Source: Sellimonas caecigallum (GTDB lineage Bacteria > Bacillota > Clostridia > Lachnospirales > Lachnospiraceae). Taken from it: a DNA stretch of 64,000 nucleotides. Location of the stretch: NCBI RefSeq assembly GCF_019754295.1, contig NZ_VIRV01000001.1, positions 62,001 to 126,000 on the forward strand, in the 5' to 3' direction. The position numbers and the translations under genes are program-made. Of the stretch, positions 1-6,529 are shown in pieces. The notes under the pieces are model-generated. The model had not been told where the DNA came from, ran no database searches, and saw nothing but the letters and a program-made list of their open reading frames with translations. Position 1 is the stretch's first letter; each line of letters begins with the position of its first letter.

Positions 1-2
1 AG

Positions 3-800
3 GACGAATATTTAATCGAAGCGGACGAGCTCATTTACTGTTCCAAATGCCATACGCCGCGGCAGTGCAGAGTCCAGTTTGGCGGGAAAGAATTCCGTCC
101 GGCCATACGGTGCCGCTGTCAGCAGGAAGCATACGAACAGCAGGAGAAAGAACGGAAACAGCGGGAATTCCTGGAGCATATCTCACGGCTCAAGGCCAGC
201 GGCCTGCAGGACAAAGCGCTACGGGATTATAACTTTTCAAATGACAAAGGCTATAATCCGGAAATCCGGAAAGCACATGAGTATGTCGCCCACTGGAAGG
301 AGATGAAAGAAAAGTCTCTGGGGCTTCTGCTCTGGGGAGATGTAGGGACAGGGAAATCCTTTTTTGCCGGATGTATCGCTAACGCACTGTTGGAACAGGG
401 CGTGCCGGTTCTGATGACCAATTTTGCCCGCATCCTGAACACCTTGACCAGGATGTACTCCGATGACCGGAACCGCTTCATTGAAAGCTTCAATCAATAC
501 AGCCTGCTGATCATCGATGACCTTGGCGTAGAACGCAGTTCTGAGTTTGCCCTGGAGCAGGTATTCAGTGTCATCGACAGCCGTTACCGGAGCAGGAAAC
601 CCATGATCATCACAACAAATCTGACTCTGGAAGAGCTGAAAAATCCGCAGGATCTGGCACACGCCAGAATTTATGACCGCATACTGGAGCGCTGTATTCC
701 CGTGAAGATCAGCCGTCAGAATATACGGGAGATGAATGCCGCTTCTAACCTGAAAGAAGTACGGAAACTGTTCCAATCTGACACCGTGGACAGGAAATAG
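3..800 (+). CDS. DnaC/IstB-like ATP-binding protein, 5' end outside window
   Basis: The frame is open from the window edge, so the N-terminus is missing. The visible part starts with a probable zinc-binding segment (CSKC near 39-50 and CRC near 111-119), followed by a charged helix and an AAA+ ATPase domain. Walker A GDVGTGKS is near 336-359 and Walker B LLIIDDLG near 504-527. This is the layout of DnaC/IstB-type helicase loaders that accompany replication or mobilization genes of integrative elements in Firmicutes. The neighbours (DUF3847 protein, oriT, MobA/MobL relaxase) fit. An internal ATG at 303 gives a shorter protein, but the zinc segment upstream argues that the true start lies to the left. 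The exact role is inferred. Confidence 0.85.
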   Translation, partial: DEYLIEADELIYCSKCHTPRQCRVQFGGKEFRPAIRCRCQQEAYEQQEKERKQREFLEHISRLKASGLQDKALRDYNFSNDKGYNPEIRKAHEYVAHWKEMKEKSLGLLLWGDVGTGKSFFAGCIANALLEQGVPVLMTNFARILNTLTRMYSDDRNRFIESFNQYSLLIIDDLGVERSSEFALEQVFSVIDSRYRSRKPMIITTNLTLEELKNPQDLAHARIYDRILERCIPVKISRQNIREMNAASNLKEVRKLFQSDTVDRK

Positions 801-824
801 CATACCAGAAGAACAGGAAAACCA

Positions 825-903
825 TACCGGTCAGATCAAGACCGCACACGCACACAGGTATCAGTACCGGAACACGGCACAGTCGGTACCGGACAGATAC
901 CGG
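825..903 (+). repeat. Four TACCGG copies upstream of the DUF3847 gene
   Basis: The hexamer TACCGG occurs at 825, 865, 887 and 898 in the short gap between the ATPase gene and the DUF3847 gene. The second to fourth copies are spaced 22 and 11 bases apart, about one helical turn or two. This could be a protein-binding array (iterons or an operator of the element). Function is not shown by the sequence. Confidence 0.4.
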
Positions 904-915
904 AAAGGAACTTTT

Positions 916-1137
916 ATGGAAAAATTATCAACAGAAGAAACAAAAAAGCAGTTACTGCAGGCAAAACACCGGATGGAGGCTGCCCAGGCCAGAGACCGGA
1001 AAAAAGAGCGGAGCGCCCGGACAAGGCGCCTGATCCTGGAAGGAGCGGAACTGGAACGTGTTGTACCGGAAGTCCGGGAGATGACAACGGAGGAGCTTCG
1101 GCATTTTCTTCTGCTCCATTTACAGAAACATTCTTAA
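916..1137 (+). CDS. DUF3847 family small protein of mobilizable elements
   Basis: This is a 73-residue, strongly charged, mostly helical protein. It matches my recollection of the DUF3847 family: a helix rich in K, Q, R and A, then a segment resembling RTRRLILEGAELE, and a C-terminal leucine-rich helix. Family members are found next to relaxase genes in Firmicute conjugative and mobilizable elements, and their function is unknown. The ATG at 916 is preceded by AAAGGA. The gene lies between the DnaC-like ATPase and the oriT/relaxase region, which is the usual setting. Confidence 0.75.
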   Translation: MEKLSTEETKKQLLQAKHRMEAAQARDRKKERSARTRRLILEGAELERVVPEVREMTTEELRHFLLLHLQKHS

Positions 1138-1168
1138 GCAGCAATAGCTCTGCATGTTTTTATTCCCG

Positions 1169-1200
1169 AAGGGCGCACTTACTCATCACTTCGTCGTCGC
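1169..1200 (-). other. oriT: Putative oriT with RSF1010-like (MOBQ) nick-region core
   Basis: Read on the minus strand, 1181-1169 is TAAGTGCGCCCTT, which agrees with the core of the RSF1010-type origin of transfer (TAAGTGCGCCCT, from memory). MobA/MobL relaxases belong to the MOBQ class that nicks such sites, and a MobA/MobL gene begins 380 bases to the right. Just 5' of the core on the same strand is a short inverted repeat (ACTT and AAGT around a 10-base centre, near 1189-1206). The site assignment is strong by motif plus neighbour. The exact nick position is not claimed. Confidence 0.7.
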
Positions 1201-1358
1201 AAAGTCCGCTTTCCTCCGTTTTCGCCTCCGGCGGAAACTACGGACGCTACCTTGCTCCTCCTCTCCCCACAAAGCAGGCTTTGCGGGGTCCCCGTGAAGC
1301 GGTGGTATCCCTCCCGCTGGTCGGGCTCGTGCGCTCTGCCGAGGGCTATCCGCTGCTG

Positions 1359-1528
1359 GCAGGCAGCACCGGCTATGCAGCCATCCATCCGCCGGGTTTC
1401 GGCGGATACACCTGCCGGAAGAACACCGGCAAGTTTTCCGGCAGGATCCTCCAGCCGGAGATGGCTGCCTGCGAAAACCTGCCACCGGCAGCTTTTCTGC
1501 AGAGGAACATGGAAACAACCATGTTCCT
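1359..1528. repeat. Hairpin-rich noncoding segment upstream of the relaxase
   Basis: The 420 bases between 1138 and 1558 hold no convincing gene. Several inverted repeats are visible: GCAGGCAGC (1359-1367) against GCTGCCTGC (1464-1472), TCCGCC/GGCGGA near 1389-1407, TGCCGG/CCGGCA near 1412-1430, and a perfect 10-bp stem AGGAACATGG/CCATGTTCCT (1503-1512 and 1519-1528) with a 6-base loop just before the relaxase start. Dense secondary structure next to an oriT core fits a transfer origin or its accessory sites. Confidence 0.5.
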
Positions 1529-1558
1529 TTATAGTACAGCGATATTCACAGGAAGGAG

Positions 1559-2155
1559 ATGATTGTTATCGCAATTTACCATATGTCGTCAAAAGTAGTC
1601 AGCAGGGGGGCAGGCCGCTCCGCCGTTGCTGCTTCTGCCTATCTTAGCTGCAGTCGCATGTATAATGATTACGATGGTGTCCAGCATGATTATACCCGGA
1701 AACAGGGACTTATTTTTCAGGAAGTCCTTCTCCCACCAAAGGCTTCACCAGAATGGAAAGATCGGGAGCAGCTCAGGAATGCCGTGGAACGAGCCGAGAA
1801 AACCAAAGACAGCAGGCTTGCCAGAGAATTTGTTGTCGCACTTCCCATTGAACTGCCAAGGAAGGTACAAATCTCATTACTCCGTGATTTCATCCAAAAT
1901 AATTTTGTCGATATGGGAATGTGTGCTGACTTTGCGATCCACGACACAGACGGTCATAATCCCCACGCCCATATCCTGCTAACCGTCCGCCCGCTGGAAA
2001 CTGACGGAACCTGGCAGTATAAAACACAGAAAGAATACCTCTGCATCAGGAATGGGGAAGAAAAAGGCTTTACTGCCTCCGAATTTAAAGATGCTCAGAC
2101 AAAGGGGTGGGAAAAGCAATATCCTTATAAAGTCGGAAAAAAAAGGTATATATGA
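1559..2155 (+). CDS. mobA: MobA/MobL relaxase, N-terminal catalytic part (frame broken)
   Basis: The first 198 residues carry the MobA/MobL signature: an IYHMSSKVVSRGAGRSAVAA-type opening and the HUH metal motif GHNPHAHILLTVRPL near residues 135-149. This nicking-joining enzyme starts conjugative DNA transfer. The frame ends just after a run of eight A (2137-2144). In relaxases of this family the sequence continues as KKxxxTPSxAE, and exactly that continuation is encoded in the -1 frame. A purine-rich AGGAAGGAG abuts the ATG at 1559, so the true start could be slightly different. Either the gene is a pseudogene, or the A8 run permits slippage, or it is an indel error. Confidence 0.85.
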   Translation: MIVIAIYHMSSKVVSRGAGRSAVAASAYLSCSRMYNDYDGVQHDYTRKQGLIFQEVLLPPKASPEWKDREQLRNAVERAEKTKDSRLAREFVVALPIELPRKVQISLLRDFIQNNFVDMGMCADFAIHDTDGHNPHAHILLTVRPLETDGTWQYKTQKEYLCIRNGEEKGFTASEFKDAQTKGWEKQYPYKVGKKRYI

Positions 2156-3048
2156 CACCTTCAGCAGCCCAGGAACATGGTTATATCCGAGCAGACAAAC
2201 ATCCGAAAAGCACCCGTTTCGGCAGACAGAATCCTGTTTCAGAACAGTGGAACAGCGAAGCACAGCTTCGAGAATGGCGGAAAGCATTGGCAGATGCAGT
2301 CAACCATACTTTACAGGAACATCAGATCGACACCCGGATAGATTACCGTAGTTTTGCTGATCAGGGACGTGATGAACAGCCTACCATCCATGAGGGATAC
2401 CATGCAAGAGATATGGAGAAGAAAGGATTGATTTCCGACCGCTGTGAGATCAACCGGCAGATACGATCAGATAATCGACTCTTCCGGGAATTAAAACGGC
2501 AGGTAGAAAAAATGGCAAAGACAATCAGCGAAAATATCCCTGCCATCGCCAGACGATTGGAACAGCTCCGGGGTACAATGATTATGATCCGCTATTATCT
2601 GTTCCATAACCGTATGCAGGCATCCTCCGCAAGTAAATGGATCTCTATGATCACACCGGTTTTGAAGAAATACAAAGCCATCACAAAGACAATCCGGACA
2701 AAGCAGGCTGAAAAGAAGTCCCTCCAGTCACAGAAAAAGGAACTCAACTTTCTGCAGCCGGTTCAGTACTATCAGATCAGCCGGAAGATCACGACTCTTA
2801 CTGAGGATATTGAGGAATTACTATCGCTGAAAGAACGACTTATCTCTGATAATTATTTTCACAATGAATCTGAAATTAAAACTAGCGAATTAACTCTACA
2901 AAAACAGCAAGATTTTTTAAATAAACTGAACTTACAAAACGAAAACTTATGGAACCAACTAACAGAAAATCAAAAACTATTTCAGGAAATAAAAAAACTG
3001 TTTGCTCTGAAAAATTGGAGGAACTGTTTGACACCAGAGCTGATATGA
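2152..3048 (+). CDS. MobA/MobL relaxase, C-terminal part in the -1 frame
   Basis: This frame continues the relaxase directly: upstream codons from 2140 read KKVY, then MTPSAAQEHGYIRADKHPKS and a GRQNPVSEQWNS segment that are ordinary MobA/MobL sequence, followed by a long coiled-coil tail. The ATG at 2152 overlaps the stop of the preceding frame (ATGA), so independent translation by coupling is also possible. Losing one A from the A8 run would give a single protein of about 496 residues. No separate promoter or strong ribosome site was seen. Confidence 0.75.
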   Translation: MTPSAAQEHGYIRADKHPKSTRFGRQNPVSEQWNSEAQLREWRKALADAVNHTLQEHQIDTRIDYRSFADQGRDEQPTIHEGYHARDMEKKGLISDRCEINRQIRSDNRLFRELKRQVEKMAKTISENIPAIARRLEQLRGTMIMIRYYLFHNRMQASSASKWISMITPVLKKYKAITKTIRTKQAEKKSLQSQKKELNFLQPVQYYQISRKITTLTEDIEELLSLKERLISDNYFHNESEIKTSELTLQKQQDFLNKLNLQNENLWNQLTENQKLFQEIKKLFALKNWRNCLTPELI

Positions 3049-3275
3049 GAGAAACCGTCAGAAATCAGATTTATCAGAAATTATCTCAGACAATAGGACA
3101 GGAATTCGATACATCCCTGTTTTATGACTCTGTCAGAGATATAGATAACCGCCTACTTGAAGATTCAGAAGCATTCCGTACCCAAGCTTTTCAAAAACAG
3201 ATTGCAAAAGAATTGGGATGCAGGAAAGATCAATCTAGCCTGCAAAAAAGAAAAATTCAAGATTATCAACGATAA
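2949..3275 (+). CDS. Hypothetical protein overlapping the relaxase 3' end
   Basis: A 108-residue frame overlaps the last 100 bases of the relaxase reading frame. Its central part (EKLEELFDTRADMRETVRNQ onward) is charged and helical and looks like real protein, continuing for 76 residues past the relaxase stop. No clear ribosome site precedes ATG 2949. It may be a short downstream mobilization gene, or the original relaxase C-terminus displaced by another frameshift. I do not recognise a family. Confidence 0.45.
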   Translation: MEPTNRKSKTISGNKKTVCSEKLEELFDTRADMRETVRNQIYQKLSQTIGQEFDTSLFYDSVRDIDNRLLEDSEAFRTQAFQKQIAKELGCRKDQSSLQKRKIQDYQR

Positions 3276-3352
3276 AGGGAATCACCTTTCTCTAATATTT
3301 ATGTGCAAAACTATATAATATTTATATAAACGAAATTTTAAATATCAATTTT

Positions 3353-3416
3353 ATGCCCTCCTGCGCTGTTTATTTGCAGTTTGCAGACCAACATTAATCC
3401 GAGCGCAGGAGGGCAT
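3353..3416. terminator. Perfect 15-bp inverted repeat after the mobilization module
   Basis: ATGCCCTCCTGCGCT (3353-3367) is exactly mirrored at 3402-3416, with a 34-base loop. It follows the last mobilization gene and precedes the 3' end of the glucan locus on the other strand, so a transcription terminator for both directions is the simplest reading. The loop is long and the flanking T-tracts are poor, so a protein-binding site or a module boundary is also possible. The rest of 3276-3492 is AT-rich with no gene seen. Confidence 0.5.
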
Positions 3417-3492
3417 ATTTATATCTAAAACTCTGTGTTTCTCAGGTATAGCAGGAGAAGTTTATAAAATTTTTATGGGATAATGAATCTTT

Positions 3493-3897
3493 CTACTCTT
3501 TCCTGATCAATGAAAATTCGGACAATTCTACTGTTGAGGCAGGGGTATCAATTTCTGAAACTGCTCCCATTGAGATAACCATAGAAGCATTCGTCTCTGT
3601 TTCGTCATTCATTGTAAACGCTACTGTAAACTCTTTCTCCTGATCTTTATCCAGCACCAGGTCTTCTCCACCGTACCATGTGTAGCTCGGGCTGAGCATT
3701 GCCAGTTTGATCGTCCGGCCTTCTGAAGACTTTGCCTTGAATATAACTTTGTAGTGCGCTCCCTGTTCAAAAACGATTCCATTCTGCTTTAACTGTACAT
3801 TCCGATCCTCGGTTCCAACTTCGCTAATCCTATATGCGGCACACCCATTTTCACAAGAACATCTGCTGCTCCCGGGGATGTAACTGCATTCTCCCAA
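3493..3897 (-). pseudogene. Frameshifted C-terminal carbohydrate-binding module of the GH16 protein
   Basis: From about residue 20 this frame (ENGCAAYRISEVG onward) is the second half of a CBM4/9-like beta-sandwich module, closely resembling the third module of the upstream GH16 protein (compare QLKQNGIVFEQGAHYKV with QLKQNNVEIEKGQWYRL). The first half of the same module (NLLVNGDFSSGNEGWENAV) is in a third frame between about 3950 and 3850. Two successive -1 shifts, each at an AAAA run, would join GH16 to this tail. The TTG at 3897 is not a credible native start. Confidence 0.65.
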
Positions 3898-3925
3898 CCT
3901 TCATTTCCGGAAGAAAAATCACCGT

Positions 3926-6370
3926 TTACCAGAAGGTTTTCTCTTCTCCTACTGGCTGTTTACCGATATCCGGTGCATCAATCTTTTCAAGATTAATATT
4001 ATCAATGCAGATACGGTGTTTTACTGCTATCTGATTTCCTCCAACTGCTCCCATAGAAATACTGAGAAGTGCTTTCGGATCTGTTTCGCCTGTCATCTGA
4101 AAAACAGTCTCATAATTATTATACTCAGTTCCCAGTTCTACGATTTTTTCTCCCGAATAAGGTGTCCAGTCATCATCACTAGATCCGTCTCTCTGGATCG
4201 CAAACATCAGCTCTCTTGGTATACTTGCCTTAGCATCAAGAGAAAGCCTGTACCACTGTCCCTTTTCAATTTCCACATTGTTTTGCTTCAGCTGGATCTT
4301 CCATGCCGCATCTCCTGTATTATTAATTGTAAAATCCGCGGCATTGTCTTCGCTCAGGCTGTCAACAACATATGTAACGTCTGATGAAATACTACTATCA
4401 ACATACGGCTCATATCCAGAAAATCCTGCGTTAAAACTTCCGTTTTTGATCAGGCTGTCCTCCTCGATACGCACATTATCAATATAATAGGTACCTGGTG
4501 TTTCAAAAACAAACGCAAGATCCGTGTCTGCATGTTCACCAGCCACTGTCAGTTTGTTATCATATTCCTGCTCTTCCCCATTTAATTCAAACTCGTACTG
4601 CTGTCCGGCTACTTTTACCAGTATCTTCTTTCCTGGCTCTCCCTCTGCTGTAAAGCTCATTGCATACGTATTGCCTGAGGATAAGGCCAGGTCCGTCTGT
4701 AATACAATAACCGGATTATTGGCTGACGTCCCCTCCGGAGCATTTACCATCAGTCTCCGTATGTTATTCTCATTGGTAACACTTACTTCCGCTCCATCAT
4801 TTTTCTGTACATCCCAGTATCCGAGACGCTCTTCTCCTTCCTGGAAACTGCCGTTATACACATAGTTTCCGTCTGCAAGGATTCCTTTTTCACCGTCCGT
4901 TATCACGATTTCATCTGTTTTCTTCAGTGACACATTGCTGATCCTGATTCCTGACGTTGACCCCGCTGCTCCCATATTGAATTCTAGTCTTCCATTCGCA
5001 TCATTGCTGTCCGTCATTGTAAAATCAAGGTTATACGTCTGTTTCTCCTGAGTAAGGCTGATCTCCGTATCATTAAGATAACGCCGGAACGATCTTTCAG
5101 GTGCGGATATACCTACTTTCATTGTTCTGTCCGCATCTGCATATGCATTAAAGCTGAGCTGATATACTCCGCCCTGTTTCATTGGAAGATTTGGCTGTAC
5201 AAGCTGAACGCTGTAGTCAACTGTACCCTCATTTTCTGTCGTAACTTCAATTTCATTATTTCTGATCTCTGCACCGGCTTCACCGCCCAGTGCTGTCAGG
5301 AATACCCAGTCTTTATCATCCGTCAGTTCCTCTTTTACGGAGAAATCCCCATTGATAATATAATTCCCGTTTTCATCGGGATCTCTGAGAATCACTTCTT
5401 CTATCGGCTTTGTAACATTTTCATCATAACTGTCCTTCTGATATACTTTCACATAGTCAATATAGTATGCTGAATTTTCAATGTCCGTCGTATCATCAGG
5501 ATTTCCAGGCCAGTTGCCGCCGACCGCAAGATTCAGAATGATATAAAATGGCTGATCAAACGGAGCGGGATATGTGATTTCTCCCTGTCCTTCAGTTGCA
5601 GAATACCAGTTATCCTCTGTATGAATCAATTTTCCATCTACATACCAGCTGATTTTTCCCGGCTCCCACTCTACATCAAACACATGGTATTCCTCAGAAA
5701 ACGCCCCTTCATCCAAAGTATAACTTCCCTGACTCTCACTGTGAGGATTTCCATAATGTATGGTTCCGTAGGACGTATCCGTATTATTCCCAAGAACTTC
5801 CATAATATCAATCTCTCCACACCGCGGCCACTGTCCGTACAGATTCTCATCTGTCGGCATCATCCAAAATGCCGGGAGAAATCCCTGACCTTCCGGAACT
5901 TTCACTCTGGCCTCAAAAAGCCCGTATTTGAAATCATGCTTATGCTGCGTATTGATTCGCCCGGATGTATAGGACACGCTTCCGTCTTCATTCATGTTCT
6001 CTACCGGTTTCAATACAAGGCTTCCGTCTTGAAGATAGATATTTTCCGGTGAATCCACATATGACTGAAGTTCATTATTCACCCAGCCCGGATCATGCAG
6101 TTCCACATTCCAGTCATCCCGATTCAAAGATTCACCTTCGAACTGATCTTCCCATTTCAGGTTATATCCTTCATAGGAAAGATCTGTTGTCTGTTCCTCT
6201 TCTTTATTTTCCGTTTGATATGTAATCGTAGCTTTCAAACTAACTTCCTCCCCATCTATTGTTATCATCTTTACAACTTCTTCGTTTCTCACTTCTGAAA
6301 CTTTATCGTCTGGTTCTGGCGCTCTTACTGTCAGAGATGCCGGAAGAAGTGTGCCAGCCATTGCCACCAC
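3926..6370 (-). CDS. Secreted GH16 beta-glucanase (laminarinase/lichenase type) with CBM4/9 modules, damaged at both ends
   Basis: Residues ~70-312 form a GH16 beta-jellyroll catalytic domain with the active-site motif GEIDIME at 185-191 (nucleophile and acid/base glutamates) and WMMP and NLAVGGNWPG segments typical of endo-beta-1,3(4)-glucanases. Three CBM4/9-like modules follow (about 325-485, 500-645 and 650-800), and a fourth is split into other frames downstream. A signal-peptide-like stretch (KLLLSLLPVVAMAGTLLPAS) begins upstream of the GTG at 6370, but that frame has no ATG before a stop, so the native start seems lost. The gene lies 160 bases after the GH3 gene on the same strand. Substrate is inferred: beta-1,3- or mixed-linkage glucan. 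Confidence 0.85.
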   Translation of the reverse strand: MVAMAGTLLPASLTVRAPEPDDKVSEVRNEEVVKMITIDGEEVSLKATITYQTENKEEEQTTDLSYEGYNLKWEDQFEGESLNRDDWNVELHDPGWVNNELQSYVDSPENIYLQDGSLVLKPVENMNEDGSVSYTSGRINTQHKHDFKYGLFEARVKVPEGQGFLPAFWMMPTDENLYGQWPRCGEIDIMEVLGNNTDTSYGTIHYGNPHSESQGSYTLDEGAFSEEYHVFDVEWEPGKISWYVDGKLIHTEDNWYSATEGQGEITYPAPFDQPFYIILNLAVGGNWPGNPDDTTDIENSAYYIDYVKVYQKDSYDENVTKPIEEVILRDPDENGNYIINGDFSVKEELTDDKDWVFLTALGGEAGAEIRNNEIEVTTENEGTVDYSVQLVQPNLPMKQGGVYQLSFNAYADADRTMKVGISAPERSFRRYLNDTEISLTQEKQTYNLDFTMTDSNDANGRLEFNMGAAGSTSGIRISNVSLKKTDEIVITDGEKGILADGNYVYNGSFQEGEERLGYWDVQKNDGAEVSVTNENNIRRLMVNAPEGTSANNPVIVLQTDLALSSGNTYAMSFTAEGEPGKKILVKVAGQQYEFELNGEEQEYDNKLTVAGEHADTDLAFVFETPGTYYIDNVRIEEDSLIKNGSFNAGFSGYEPYVDSSISSDVTYVVDSLSEDNAADFTINNTGDAAWKIQLKQNNVEIEKGQWYRLSLDAKASIPRELMFAIQRDGSSDDDWTPYSGEKIVELGTEYNNYETVFQMTGETDPKALLSISMGAVGGNQIAVKHRICIDNINLEKIDAPDIGKQPVGEEKTFW

Positions 6371-6529
6371 CGGTAAAAGAGAAAGTAAAAGTTTCCAGTA
6401 TCGAATCCTTACTGCTATGTTCTGTCCGATCGGTCTCGATGGACAATACCGGTTCCTCGGCCTTTGTTTCCGTCATAACCATAGTATTGCCCAGTAGTAC
6501 TGCAACAACTGCCATTCTTCTTTTCTTAG

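Noticed and set aside
237-803. 188-residue frame antisense to the DnaC-like ATPase
   Set aside because: Complementary-strand shadow of an ATPase with clear Walker motifs. Composition is atypical and there is no ribosome site.
1179-1647. Frames of 69-131 residues on both strands between the DUF3847 gene and the relaxase
   Set aside because: They are biased, arginine/serine/proline-rich translations of a GC-rich, hairpin-rich segment that looks like oriT. No ribosome sites and no recognisable family.
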